NCBI RefSeq assembly: GCF_017312725.1
Contig: NZ_BOPO01000077.1
Coordinates: 1 to 64,000, forward strand
Reading direction: 5' to 3'
Source: Actinocatenispora comari
Lineage (GTDB): Bacteria > Actinomycetota > Actinomycetes > Mycobacteriales > Micromonosporaceae
Length of the DNA stretch: 64,000 nucleotides
The number at the start of each line of letters is the position of its first letter. The first letter of the stretch is position 1. Below the pieces are notes generated by a model. That model searched no databases. It saw only the letters and a program-made list of their open reading frames with translations, and was not told the DNA's origin. Positions 18,100-26,716 of the stretch are shown here, in pieces. The translations under genes and the position numbers were made by a program.

Positions 18100-18636
18100 G
18101 ATCTCCTCTTCGCTCGTCGGGTCGCACCGCGTCACCCTCCGAGCCGGAGCCGGCGGCTACACGGCGTAACCGATGTCAGGCGCGGGACCGGCCGGAACGG
18201 GTTCCGGACCGGCACTGTCACAGCCGCACGGCAGGCACCACGGACGGACCATCGACCCGCGTGCACGGCCGTGGCGCGCGTGTCCAACGGGGCCAACCCT
18301 ATCGAAGGCTCGCCGGCTCGCATCCCGAGGATGTCACGCGGCGGTAAACCGGAGGGTCGATAGCCTGGTATTGGTGGGCAATTGTCCCGGTCCGGCCCCC
18401 GGGAACTCCGCCGCCATCCGTTACACCTATGTGATCTCCGCGGCAGATACTGCCGGGCGGTTCGCGACCCGCCGGGGCCCACCCGGCGCCCGCGCCGGCG
18501 TCACGGTCGCGACGCCCGACAGGGCCGGGTCGCCATCTGAAGTCGCTCACTCATTGCAACCGGCGAGCCGAGATCATCGAGCGAGCCCACCCGGTCGAGT
18601 GGTCACGCATTGCCACGATCGCGGGTAGTTGCACGG
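18100..18636. other. Gene-free spacer upstream of the Opu operon
   Basis: 537 bases between the Opu ATPase start and the proC stop, both minus strand; it must hold the Opu promoter. Seen: a weak -10 TAGGGT on the minus strand (18296-18301) without a good -35; a hairpin CCGGAAC-gg-GTTCCGG (18192-18207); a small hairpin CATCC-cga-GGATG (18321-18333); and a near-palindrome TTACACCTATGTGA (18421-18434). I looked for conserved pieces of the ydaO (c-di-AMP) riboswitch and did not find them. No convincing gene. Confidence 0.5.
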
Positions 18637-19452
18637 TCACGTGTAGTCGGCGGCGATTTCCCGGGCCCGGTCCCGGGCCGCCTCCAACGCCGCGATCAAC
18701 GCCGCCCGTACCTTGTGGTCCTCCAGCTCCCGGATCGCGTTGATGGTGGTCCCCGCCGGCGACGTGACCGCCTCCCGCAGCTTGACCGGATGCTCACCGG
18801 AGTCGCGCAGCATCGCCGCCGAACCGATCACCGTCTGCAGGATCAGCTCGTACGCCACCTGCCGGGGCAGGCCGAGCAGGATGCCGGCGTCGGTCATCGC
18901 CTCCACCAGGTAGTAGATGTAGGCGGGGCCGGAGCCGGACAGCGCGGTCACCGCGTCCTGCTGCGACTCGGGCAGCCGGATGGTGCGCCCCAACGGCCGG
19001 AACATCTCCTCGGCCAGCGCGAGTTGCTCGGCGGTGGCGTGGGTGCCACCGGAGATCGCGGTCATCGCCTGATCGACCATCGCCGGCGTGTTCGACATGA
19101 CCCGGATGACCGGGGTACCGGACGGCAGGTGCTTCTCGAAGAACGACGTCGGCAGGCCGGCGCAGATCGACACCACCACCACGTCGCGACCCACCTTCGG
19201 GCCCAGCGCGGCCAGCAACGCCGGCGCGTCCTGCGGCTTGACCGCGATCGTCAGCACGTCCGCCGACGCCGCCGCCTCGTCGTTGTCGACCACCCGCACG
19301 CCGTAGCGCACCGCGAGTTCCTCGGCTCGTTCCGGCCGGCGTGCCGTCGCGAGCAACCGGCCCGCCGGCCACCCGGCCCGCAGCAGCCCCGACAGCAACG
19401 TCTCGCCCATCTTGCCGGCCCCGACCACGGCGACCGTATGCTCCCCTGCCAT
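18637..19452 (-). CDS. proC: Pyrroline-5-carboxylate reductase
   Basis: 271 residues; NADPH-dependent last step of proline synthesis. N-terminal Rossmann motif VAVVGAGKMGETLLSGLL, then DVLTIAVKPQD and the C-terminal signature GSGPAYIYYLVEAMTDAG with EAVTSPAGTTINAI. Length and start match the family. It lies just upstream of the osmoprotectant uptake operon on the same strand, 537 bases away. Both make or import compatible solutes, but a shared promoter is unlikely at this distance. Confidence 0.96.
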   Translation of the reverse strand: MAGEHTVAVVGAGKMGETLLSGLLRAGWPAGRLLATARRPERAEELAVRYGVRVVDNDEAAASADVLTIAVKPQDAPALLAALGPKVGRDVVVVSICAGLPTSFFEKHLPSGTPVIRVMSNTPAMVDQAMTAISGGTHATAEQLALAEEMFRPLGRTIRLPESQQDAVTALSGSGPAYIYYLVEAMTDAGILLGLPRQVAYELILQTVIGSAAMLRDSGEHPVKLREAVTSPAGTTINAIRELEDHKVRAALIAALEAARDRAREIAADYT

Positions 19453-19788
19453 CCCCCGACCCTACGTCCGCCCCCCACCACACCCCGCACTCGTCCCACG
19501 CCCCGGTGCCCCGACGCCGAAACCCGCTCGCACAGCTCCGAAGCAGCCAGGCGGCGTCCAACTCACCGCACCGGACCCCGACCTTCCGAGACGGCCAGGC
19601 GGCGTCCGGACCTCGTCCCCGCTCCCCCGACGGGGGATGGTCAAGGGGGCGAAGGCCCCCTTGACGGGGAGGGGCGTGGGGAGGGGCGAAGCCCCGCCCC
19701 ACGTTCCCCCACGCGGGGTGAAGGCCGCGAACAGAGATGGCCTTTGCACCAACACCCCGGCACCGAGAACGCCCGGCAAAAGGCGTAC
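19453..19788. other. Spacer between pfkA and proC
   Basis: 336 bases. The 5' part (plus strand) is C-rich spacer holding the proC promoter, where no clear element is seen. The middle holds the hairpin cluster at 19623-19703. No gene supported. Confidence 0.5.
19623..19703. repeat. Three consecutive GC hairpins downstream of pfkA
   Basis: In order: TCCCC-CGAC-GGGGA (19623-19637 region); TCAAGGGGGC-gaag-GCCCCCTTGA (19641-19664, perfect 10-bp stem); and CGTGGGG-A-GGGGC-gaa-GCCCC-G-CCCCACG (19675-19703, one internal mismatch). They follow the stop of the minus-strand PFK gene and could act as terminator or mRNA stabiliser. The compact multi-hairpin form also resembles a REP-type dispersed element. 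Confidence 0.6.
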
Positions 19789-20814
19789 TCAGCCGAAGAA
19801 GACCTCGGCCTCCGCGTACCGCTCCGGCGGCACCGTCTTGATCTTCGCCGTCGCCTCCGCCAGCGGCACCCGCACGATGTCGGTACCGCGCAGCGCCACC
19901 ATCTGTCCCCAGTCCTTGTCGTGCACCGCGTCCACCGCGTGCAGCCCGAACCGCGTCGCCAGCACCCGGTCGTACGCGGTCGGGGTACCGCCCCGCTGGA
20001 TGTGGCCCAGCACGACGGCGCGCGCCTCCTTGCCGGTGCGCTGCTCGATCGAGTCGGCCAGCCACTGACCGATGCCGCCCAGCCGCATGTGCCCGAACGA
20101 GTCGAGCCGGTCGGTCTGGGTCACCTCGCTCGCGTCCGCCGGCACCGCGCCCTCGGCGACCACGACGATCGGCGAGTACTGGGAACGGAACCGTTCCTCG
20201 ATGTACTCGCAGACCTGGTCCAGGTCGAACGGGCGCTCCGGGGTGAGGATGACGTTGGCGCCGCCGGCCAGGCCGGAGTGCAGCGCGATCCAGCCGGCGT
20301 GCCGGCCCATCACCTCGACGACCACGGTGCGGTGGTGGCTCTCCGCGGTGGTGTGCAGCCGGTCGATCGCCTCGGTGGCGATGTTGACCGCGGTGTCGAA
20401 GCCGAACGTGTAGTCGGTGGCGCCCAGGTCGTTGTCGATGGTCTTCGGTACGCCGACCACCGGCAGCCCCTCGGCGTGCAGCTTCGCGGCGGCGCCGAGG
20501 GTGTCCTCGCCGCCGATCGCGATCAGCGCGTCCACGCCCAGCTCGGCCAGGTTGTCGCGGATCCGCCGGCCGCCGTCGTCCGACGCGTACGGGTTGGTCC
20601 GGGACGAGCCGAGGATGGTCCCGCCACGAGGCAAAATGCCGCGCACCTGCTCGACACCGAGCGGCATCGTGGCGTTCTCGAGCGGCCCACGCCAGCCGTC
20701 GCGGAAACCGAGGAACTCGTTCCCGTACACCTTCGTGCCCTTGCGGACGACCGCCCGGATCACGGCGTTCAGGCCGGGACAGTCGCCGCCGCCGGTGAGT
20801 ACGCCGATGCGCAT
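19789..20814 (-). CDS. 6-phosphofructokinase, probably PPi-dependent
   Basis: 341 residues; phosphorylates fructose 6-phosphate. N-terminal MRIGVLTGGGDCPGLNAVIR, catalytic VPKTIDNDLGATDYTFGFDTA, substrate loop VEVMGRHAGWIAL. Two positions tell ATP from PPi enzymes (E. coli numbering, which happens to match here): residue 104 is Asp (GGEDT) and residue 124 is Lys (PKTIDND). Asp104 blocks the ATP site and is typical of PPi-PFK, as in Amycolatopsis methanolica; ATP-using actinobacterial enzymes have GGEGT. ATG 20814 has GGAG at seven bases. A -10 TAGGCT is seen at 20887-20892. Confidence 0.93.
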   Translation of the reverse strand: MRIGVLTGGGDCPGLNAVIRAVVRKGTKVYGNEFLGFRDGWRGPLENATMPLGVEQVRGILPRGGTILGSSRTNPYASDDGGRRIRDNLAELGVDALIAIGGEDTLGAAAKLHAEGLPVVGVPKTIDNDLGATDYTFGFDTAVNIATEAIDRLHTTAESHHRTVVVEVMGRHAGWIALHSGLAGGANVILTPERPFDLDQVCEYIEERFRSQYSPIVVVAEGAVPADASEVTQTDRLDSFGHMRLGGIGQWLADSIEQRTGKEARAVVLGHIQRGGTPTAYDRVLATRFGLHAVDAVHDKDWGQMVALRGTDIVRVPLAEATAKIKTVPPERYAEAEVFFG

Positions 20815-21134
20815 GATCGCTCACTCCTTCGTCACCAACGTGGCCGTGGCGCGGGGCATCGGCGTCGTTGCCGCCCCATGCCGGCCAGCCTAGGGTCTGC
20901 CCCGGCCGATGTGGGCACAACCGGGACAATCCAGTGCCGATCGGCCGACACCCACAGGGTCGAGGTGAGGCCACACATCCCGACCGCAACGGCATCCAGC
21001 ACCGCCGACATCGGGTCGCGGGTTCCATACTTGCCGATGAAGCCCGCCGGCGACAGACCCGCCGAGCTGGGAGGTCGTCCCCAGCCCCCGCCGGTACCGC
21101 TCGGCCGGCCGCCGCGGACCTCAGGCGGCAGCGT
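20815..21134. other. Spacer upstream of PFK
   Basis: 320 bases containing the PFK ribosome site (AAGGAG) and a minus-strand -10 TAGGCT at 20887-20892. A 59-codon minus-strand frame (21011 to 20832, beginning MSAVLDAVAVGMCGLTSTLW) has an unusually protein-like first half, but no ribosome site and an Arg-rich end. It is not called as a gene. Confidence 0.4.
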
Positions 21135-21668
21135 TCAGCGCGGCGCCACCTCGGGTCGGGCGAGGGCGCTCATCGCCCGCCAGCGGGCCAGGCCGAGGCG
21201 CGCGTCGGCGAGCGCGTCGTGCCGGTCGCTGCCGTGGCCGGGCAGCTCCGGGCAGCCCAGCGACTCCCAGCGCTGCCGCAGCTCGTGCGTGAAGCGCGGG
21301 ATCTCCCGGGGCAGCGCCGGCATCGCGCCCCACAGCTGCGCCACCGCGACATGGTCGTACGCGGCGAGCCAGGCCCACAGCTCGATCCGCTCGGCGCGGC
21401 CGGTGCGCAGCGGCTCGGTGAGGTAGTCGTACAGGTCGTCGCGGATCCGCTCGCGCGAGCGCCACGCCCTGTCCGCCGGCGACGGCAGCTTGTCCAGCAC
21501 GTGCCGGCGCACCCAGTCGATCGCCTTGCCCGGGTCGAACTCGGTCGACACCGCATAGAACTCCCGGTCGTCCTCGTCGACCACGCCGACCGAGACCAGG
21601 TCGATGGTGCGCCCGTCCTCGATGAACTCGCAGTCGACGAAGTACCGGTGCACCCGCTCCGTCCCCAT
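21135..21668 (-). CDS. Polyadenylate-specific 3'-exoribonuclease AS-like protein
   Basis: 177 residues from ATG 21668. DEDDh-type RNase T fold: YFVDCEFIEDGRTIDLVSVG carries the first catalytic Asp and Glu; LWAWLAAYDHVAVAQLWG the second Asp region; and DRHDALADARLGLARW the His and last Asp. This is the family of mycobacterial Rv2179c, a small 3'-5' exoribonuclease encoded beside aroG in that genus; here it is 10 kb away. The stop is followed by the PFK spacer, and it lies 10 bases after the LtrA stop on the same strand. Confidence 0.88.
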   Translation of the reverse strand: MGTERVHRYFVDCEFIEDGRTIDLVSVGVVDEDDREFYAVSTEFDPGKAIDWVRRHVLDKLPSPADRAWRSRERIRDDLYDYLTEPLRTGRAERIELWAWLAAYDHVAVAQLWGAMPALPREIPRFTHELRQRWESLGCPELPGHGSDRHDALADARLGLARWRAMSALARPEVAPR

Positions 21669-21678
21669 GCCCGGCACC

Positions 21679-22857
21679 CTACGCGCCGGTCGGTACCGCC
21701 CCGCCCGGCGCCGCGGGCGGGTCTGCCGGGCCCCGATCACCGGCCCCCGGGCGACGCGCCGCCTCCACCGCGAGCCCGGCCGCGACCAGTACGGCGAGGG
21801 CGGCGAGCTGCGCCACGACCCCGGCGTACCGGCCGACCGGCGCGGTGCCGAGCGCCAGCACCGCGAGGCAGCCACGCACCGCGACCGGCCCGGCGGACAG
21901 CACCCGGCGGAAGCAGACGTCGCCGGCCAGGTACCCGGCGACGCCGAGCGCGGTGACCGCGGCGACCGGCCAGCTCGGCCCGCCGTGCCCGAGGCCGATC
22001 GCCACCCCGGCCGACAGCAGCACGATGCCCAGCATCATCGGCACGTAGGAGTAGAAGAAGCCGTAGACGGCGAGCCGGGGACGCTCCGCGGGCTCGGCAC
22101 GGCGCATCCGCGCCACGGCGGCGTCGACCGCCCCGGCGCCGAAGTACGCCCACCACAGCATCGCGAGCAGCGCCAACACCAGTACCGCCGTCGCGGTCAG
22201 CCGCAGATCGACCGGGTGGCCGGCGACGCCCTTGCCGATCGACACCACCGACTCGCCGAACGCCACGATCAGCAGCAGCCCGTGCCGCTCGACGAAGTGG
22301 TCGGGCTCGATCCGGAACTGCGAGTCACCGCCGACCACCCGGCCCAGGTGCGGCGTGACGATCTGCACCGCCAGCGCCACCGCCCACAACCACGGCCGTA
22401 CCGACCCGGGCAGGAACCCGGCTGCCAGCACCAGCACCGCGGACAGCAGGTTGAACGGCGCGACCCGCAGGATCGCCCGCCACGCCTCGGTCAGCCCGAA
22501 CAGCGCCAGGTGCACCAGCACCACGACCAGGTAGCCGAGCCCGAACGCGATCCCGCCCGACCCGGTGATCTGCGGCAACGCCAGCGCCATCACCAGGAAG
22601 CCGGCCATCGCGACGATCAGCAGCACCCGCCGGGCCGGGTCGGTGGGCGCGGCGGCGTTGGTGACCCAGGCGAACGCGCCGTACATCCACCACAGCACCC
22701 CGAACAGCAGCAGCACCCGCAGCACGCCGACCGGGCTCAGCTCGTGTTCGAGCAGGCCGGTGAGCTGGGTGAGGGTGAACACGAACACCAGGTCGAAGAA
22801 CAGCTCCAGCGTCGAGACGCCCGCCGGCTGCGCCACCGCCCTCCGCAGCCGCACCAT
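21679..22857 (-). CDS. Low temperature requirement protein A (LtrA) family membrane protein
   Basis: 392 residues from ATG 22857; about 11-12 hydrophobic helices. The N-terminus has the LtrA signature STLELFFDLVFVFTLTQL, and FVERHGLLLIVAFGESVV is the conserved mid-protein segment. The C-terminus is a short Pro/Ala tail. The role of LtrA is not well defined; the name comes from a Listeria mutant unable to grow in the cold. In actinobacteria it is common and often unlinked to cold genes. A long 5' extension through 23238 would read the repeat array and is not used. Confidence 0.88.
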   Translation of the reverse strand: MVRLRRAVAQPAGVSTLELFFDLVFVFTLTQLTGLLEHELSPVGVLRVLLLFGVLWWMYGAFAWVTNAAAPTDPARRVLLIVAMAGFLVMALALPQITGSGGIAFGLGYLVVVLVHLALFGLTEAWRAILRVAPFNLLSAVLVLAAGFLPGSVRPWLWAVALAVQIVTPHLGRVVGGDSQFRIEPDHFVERHGLLLIVAFGESVVSIGKGVAGHPVDLRLTATAVLVLALLAMLWWAYFGAGAVDAAVARMRRAEPAERPRLAVYGFFYSYVPMMLGIVLLSAGVAIGLGHGGPSWPVAAVTALGVAGYLAGDVCFRRVLSAGPVAVRGCLAVLALGTAPVGRYAGVVAQLAALAVLVAAGLAVEAARRPGAGDRGPADPPAAPGGAVPTGA

Positions 22858-22960
22858 TCGCCCGTCCTCTCCCCCGTCATGCCCGCGCCGTGCCGCCCTG
22901 GCCCGGCCTGGGGAGGGTACCGGGGGTGCCACCGCCCGTTCGCTAAGGTCACCGGACCAG

Positions 22961-23083
22961 GACCAACGGTGCCGGCACGGCACCGAGACCAACGTGCCGG
23001 GCGGCACCGAGACCAGCGGTGCCGGGCGGCACCGAGACCAACGGTGCCGGGCCGGCACTGAGACGAGCGGTGCCGGCCCCGGC
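22961..23083. repeat. 25-bp tandem repeat array, each unit a hairpin
   Basis: Five units of 24-26 bp (starting at 22961, 22987, 23011, 23036 and 23062), consensus GACCAACGGTGCCGGGCGGC plus ACCGA. Within a unit GGTGCC and GGCACC are inverted, so every unit can form a small stem. It lies between divergent LtrA and DUF1028 genes, ending about ten bases before the DUF1028 ribosome site. Confidence 0.85.
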
Positions 23084-23104
23084 GCCGGGCGACGGAGGTG
23101 GCCG

Positions 23105-23989
23105 ATGACGTTCTCGATCGTGGCCCGCGGTACCGACGGCTCCGGCCGGCCGGCGTACGGGGTGGCGGTGGCCAGCAAGTTCCTCGCCGTCGGCGCGGCG
23201 GTACCGGCGGCCGACCCGGTGGCGGGCGCGCTCGCCACCCAGTCGATGGCGAACCTCGCCTACCGGCCGCAGGGCCTCGCGCTGCTGCGGTCCGGTACCG
23301 CCGCGGCCGACGTGGTCGCCGGGCTCACCGCCGCCGACCCGCTGCGCGACGAACGGCAGCTCGGCGTGGTCGGCCCGACCGGCGACGGAGCGACCCACAC
23401 CGGCGCGCACTGCCTGGACTGGGCCGGCGGTACCACCGGGGACGGGTTCGCCATCCAGGGCAACATCCTCGCCGGGCCGGGCGTGGTCGAGGCGATGCGG
23501 GTGGCGTACCTGGACTCGTCCGGGCCGCTGGCGGAGCGGCTGGTCGCGGCGCTGCGCGCCGGGGACGAGGCGGGCGGCGACCGGCGCGGCCGGCAGAGCG
23601 CCGCGCTGCTGGTCGCGGTGGCCAACGCCGGCTACGGCGCCGACCCGGCCGTGCCGTACCTGGGCGACACCGGCAGCCACCTCGCCGTCGACCTGCGGGT
23701 GGACGACCACCCCGCGCCGGTCGCCGAGCTGGCCCGGCTGCTCACCGCGCACCACCTCTACTTCGACCGGCCCGACCCGGCCAGCCTGCTGCCGCTGACC
23801 GGCCCGCTGGCCGACGAGGTACGCGCGCTGCTCGCCGGCCTGGGCCATGCGGCGAGCGGCGAACCGGCCCGCGGCCTGGACGACGCCCTGGCCGAGTGGG
23901 CCGGCATCGAGAACTACGAGGTGCGCCTGTCCCCCGGCCGCATCGACCCGCTCGTCCTGGACCGGCTGCGCGCCAGCGCACCCCGCTGA
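23105..23989 (+). CDS. DUF1028 family protein (Ntn-hydrolase-like)
   Basis: 294 residues from ATG 23105 behind GGAGG. The N-terminus MTFSIVARGTDGSGRPAYGV and the segments VASKFLAVGAAVPAADPVAG, FAIQGNILAGPGVV and LGDTGSHLAVDLRVDDHPAP are those of DUF1028, a family with the Ntn-hydrolase fold and no agreed substrate; peptidase or amidase roles have been suggested in catabolic clusters. The C-terminal about 80 residues (LYFDRP to LRASAPR) form the extra helical domain of longer members. The next gene is glycerol kinase, 80 bases on. Confidence 0.9.
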   Translation: MTFSIVARGTDGSGRPAYGVAVASKFLAVGAAVPAADPVAGALATQSMANLAYRPQGLALLRSGTAAADVVAGLTAADPLRDERQLGVVGPTGDGATHTGAHCLDWAGGTTGDGFAIQGNILAGPGVVEAMRVAYLDSSGPLAERLVAALRAGDEAGGDRRGRQSAALLVAVANAGYGADPAVPYLGDTGSHLAVDLRVDDHPAPVAELARLLTAHHLYFDRPDPASLLPLTGPLADEVRALLAGLGHAASGEPARGLDDALAEWAGIENYEVRLSPGRIDPLVLDRLRASAPR

Positions 23990-24069
23990 TCATCAGGCTA
24001 TGGTCCCGGGAAACGCTTGCCCGACAACACGAACCCCATGATCGACCGGGGTCGGCGGAGGAGGAAGTC

Positions 24070-25575
24070 GTGAGTGTGCTGGCGATCGACGCGGGTACCA
24101 CCGGGGTGACCGCGCTGGTGGTGGACGGTGCCGGCGGCATCGCCGCGCGCGGGTACCAGGAGTTCCCGCAGCACTTCCCGCGGCCCGGTTGGGTGGAGCA
24201 CGAGCCGGAGGAGATCTGGCTCGCCACCATCTCGGCGTGCAAGGCGGCGATCGACGGCGCGCGCGCCGCGGACGTGCCGGCGCCGACCGCGATCGGCATC
24301 ACCAACCAGCGCGAGACCGTGGTGCTGTGGGACCGGCGTACGTTGCGGGCGCCGCGGCGAGCGATCGTCTGGCAGGACCGGCGTACCGCCGACATCTGCG
24401 CCGAGTTCTCCGACGCCGGGCACGGCGCCCGGGTCGGCGAGCTGACCGGGCTGCGGCTCGACCCGTACTTCTCGGCGACGAAGCTGACCTGGCTGGCCCG
24501 CAACGAGCCGGACACCTGGCGCGGGGTCACCGAGGGCCGGCTGGTGGTCGGCACCGTGGACGCGTACCTGGTGGCCCGGCTGACCGGCGGCCAGGTGCTC
24601 GCCACCGAGGTGTCCAACGCCAGCCGCACCCTGCTGTACGACACGTTCGGCGGCGGCTGGTCGGCCGAGCTGTGCGAGCTGTTCGGGGTGCCGGAGATCG
24701 CGCTGCCGGAGGTGGTCGGCTCGTCCGGAGTGCTCGGGCACACCGACCCGGGCGAGTTCCTCGGTCTGACGCTGCCGGTGGCCGGCATCGCCGGCGACCA
24801 GCAGGCCGCGCTGTTCGGCCAGGCGTGCTTCGACACCGGGGCAACGAAGTGCACGTACGGCACCGGGTCGTTCGTGCTGACCAACACCGGCGACACCCCG
24901 GTACGGTCCGAGCACGGGCTGCTCACCACGATCGCCTGGGACCTCGGCGACGGCCCGGTGTACGCGCTGGAGGGCTCCATCTTCGTCACCGGCGCGGCGG
25001 TGCAGTGGCTGCGCGACGGGCTGGGCATCATCGGCGCCGCGGCCGAGATCGAGGGGCTCGCGGCGACCGTGCCGGACACCCACGGCGTGGTGTTCGTCCC
25101 GGCGCTCACCGGCCTCGGCGCGCCCTACTGGGACCCGTCCGCGCGCGGCACCATCCTCGGCCTGACCCGCGGTACCACCCGCGCCCACCTGGCCCGCGCC
25201 ACCCTCGCCGCGATCGCGTACGAGGTGCGCGACGTGCTCACGGTGATGGCCGCCGAGCTGGCCGGCGACGACCGGCCCACGGCCGAGGTGATCCCGGAGC
25301 TGTCCGTCGACGGCGGCGCGTCGGCCAACTCGCTGCTGTGCCAGCTGCAGGCCGACCAGCTCGCCCTGCCGGTACGCCGGCCGCGGGTCACCGAGACCAC
25401 CGGGCTGGGCGCCGCGTTCCTGGCCGGGCTGGCCACCGGCGTCTGGTCGTCGACCGACGAGCTCGCCCGGACCTGGCAGCTCGACGCCCGCTTCACCCCG
25501 TCCGGCCGCACCGACGAGGACGGGTACCGGCTGTGGCGCGTCGCGGTCGACCGGGCCCGCGACTGGCCCGCCTGA
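24070..25575 (+). CDS. glpK: Glycerol kinase
   Basis: 501 residues from GTG 24070, with GGAGGAGG upstream; phosphorylates glycerol to sn-glycerol 3-phosphate. FGGY fold: ATP-binding AIDAGTTGVTALVVD; ITNQRETVVLWDRRT with the glycerol-contacting Arg-Glu; VGTVDAYLVARLTGG; GIAGDQQAALFGQ (catalytic Asp); and the C-terminal GLGAPYWDPSARG. Length is standard. A plausible -10 TATGGT is at 23999-24004. No glpF or glpD is adjacent. Confidence 0.95.
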   Translation: MSVLAIDAGTTGVTALVVDGAGGIAARGYQEFPQHFPRPGWVEHEPEEIWLATISACKAAIDGARAADVPAPTAIGITNQRETVVLWDRRTLRAPRRAIVWQDRRTADICAEFSDAGHGARVGELTGLRLDPYFSATKLTWLARNEPDTWRGVTEGRLVVGTVDAYLVARLTGGQVLATEVSNASRTLLYDTFGGGWSAELCELFGVPEIALPEVVGSSGVLGHTDPGEFLGLTLPVAGIAGDQQAALFGQACFDTGATKCTYGTGSFVLTNTGDTPVRSEHGLLTTIAWDLGDGPVYALEGSIFVTGAAVQWLRDGLGIIGAAAEIEGLAATVPDTHGVVFVPALTGLGAPYWDPSARGTILGLTRGTTRAHLARATLAAIAYEVRDVLTVMAAELAGDDRPTAEVIPELSVDGGASANSLLCQLQADQLALPVRRPRVTETTGLGAAFLAGLATGVWSSTDELARTWQLDARFTPSGRTDEDGYRLWRVAVDRARDWPA

Positions 25576-25634
25576 AGCGTCCGGGGCGCGACCCGGCACC
25601 CCCTGGGCAACGAGGCGGGGCGGGACAGACACGG

Positions 25635-25672
25635 ACGGCCCCGGTCACCGTCGAGACGGTGACCGGGGCCGT
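25635..25672 (+). terminator. Strong hairpin terminator after glpK
   Basis: 18-bp perfect stem: left arm ACGGCCCCGGTCACCGTC (25635-25652), two-base spacer, right arm GACGGTGACCGGGGCCGT (25655-25672). It starts 60 bases after the glpK stop. There is no T-run, as is usual for actinobacterial terminators. Confidence 0.8.
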
Positions 25673-25724
25673 GACCGCGAACCGCGTCGGTCTCCACGCG
25701 GCCGACGCGGCGATGCCGTAGGCA

Positions 25725-25760
25725 CGTCCGCAGGGATGCTCCCCCAAGATCCCGCGGACG
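25725..25760. other. Bulged hairpin in glpK-crp spacer
   Basis: CGTCCGC-a-GGGAT pairs with ATCCC-GCGGACG (12 pairs, one bulged A) around an 11-base C-rich loop. It lies in the 392-base spacer between the glpK terminator and the Crp-family gene; it could be a second terminator or a structured leader. The rest of the spacer holds an inverted repeat AACTGTCG (25853) / CGACAGTT (25890) just upstream of the regulator. Confidence 0.4.
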
Positions 25761-25967
25761 TCGCTCGCCGCACGACAGCGCTGCCGCGCCAACCCCCGTG
25801 ACCGGCGCGGTTCTCGCGGTCGTGAGTCAGCCTGCCAGCCGTTACCGGCGTGAACTGTCGCATGACCGATACCTCAGGTGTAGACAGCACGACAGTTGGA
25901 CCGGATGCTTGTAGAACGCACACACGAGCAGTGACGGTCCGAATTCGGGCCGAGAGAGGCAGCGCGG

Positions 25968-26657
25968 GTGGACAGGCAGGGCACCGACTTCGACGACGCG
26001 ATCACGAACGTCGAGATGTTCACCGACCTCGACCCCGAGGTTCGGCGCCGGATCGCGGCCGCGGCCGTGCCCCGCACGTACCGGAAGGGGCAGTTGCTGT
26101 TCGTCGAGGACGATCCCGGTGAGTCGCTGATCGTGGTGCGCTCCGGGGCGGTCGCGGTGTTTCGCACCTCGTCCTCGGGCGAGCGCGCGCTGCTGCACGT
26201 GGTGCGGCCGCCGGGGGTGCTCGGCGAGGTGGCGCTGCTCGACGGCGCGCCCCGGTCGGCCTCGGTGGAGGCGATCGAGCGGTGCAGCGCGCTGGCGCTG
26301 TCGCGCACCGCGTTCCTGGAGCTGGTGCACGCCAACCCGCGCATCCTGGACAGCGTGCTGAACTCGCTCGGCAGCCTGATCCGGCGACTGACCGAGCAGA
26401 ACACCGACCACGTGTTCCTCGACCTGGCCGGCCGGGTGGCGAAGACGCTGGTGCGGCTGGCCGGCGACACCGCGGCACCGATGGTCACCGTCGAGTTGAA
26501 CCAGAGCCAGCTCGCCGAGATGGCCGGCGGCTCCCGGCAGAGCGTCAACCAGGCGATCGGCACGTTCGCCGGTCGCGGCTGGCTGCGCACCGAGGGCCGC
26601 CGGATCGTCATCACCGACATCGGCGCGCTGCGACGCCGGGCCGGGATGAGCGGCTGA
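25968..26657 (+). CDS. Crp/Fnr family transcriptional regulator
   Basis: 229 residues from GTG 25968. Residues about 15-125 form the cyclic-nucleotide-binding beta-roll (RTYRKGQLLFVEDDPGESL, then PPGVLGEVALLDGAPRSASV; the phosphate-binding cassette reads GEVALLDGAPRSASV, close to the GELALI-x-R-A-A pattern of cAMP binders). The helix-turn-helix is at about 180-200 (LNQSQLAEMAGGSRQSVNQA). No Cys cluster, so not an FNR oxygen sensor. A class III nucleotide cyclase gene lies 550 bases downstream, which makes cAMP a reasonable ligand. Confidence 0.92.
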   Translation: MDRQGTDFDDAITNVEMFTDLDPEVRRRIAAAAVPRTYRKGQLLFVEDDPGESLIVVRSGAVAVFRTSSSGERALLHVVRPPGVLGEVALLDGAPRSASVEAIERCSALALSRTAFLELVHANPRILDSVLNSLGSLIRRLTEQNTDHVFLDLAGRVAKTLVRLAGDTAAPMVTVELNQSQLAEMAGGSRQSVNQAIGTFAGRGWLRTEGRRIVITDIGALRRRAGMSG

Positions 26658-26716
26658 CCGCGGCGCGCGGTCGCATCGACCCCGTCGCCCCGGACCGCGG
26701 TCGCCGCGCCGCTCGG

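Noticed and set aside
18132-18482. A 116-codon minus-strand frame upstream of the Opu ATPase
   Set aside because: Arg/Pro-rich composition, no ribosome site and no recognisable domain; overlaps the probable Opu promoter.
18100-18636. c-di-AMP (ydaO) riboswitch ahead of the Opu operon
   Set aside because: Expected on functional grounds because of the CBS domains, but I could not match the conserved core pieces by eye. A covariance-model search would decide.
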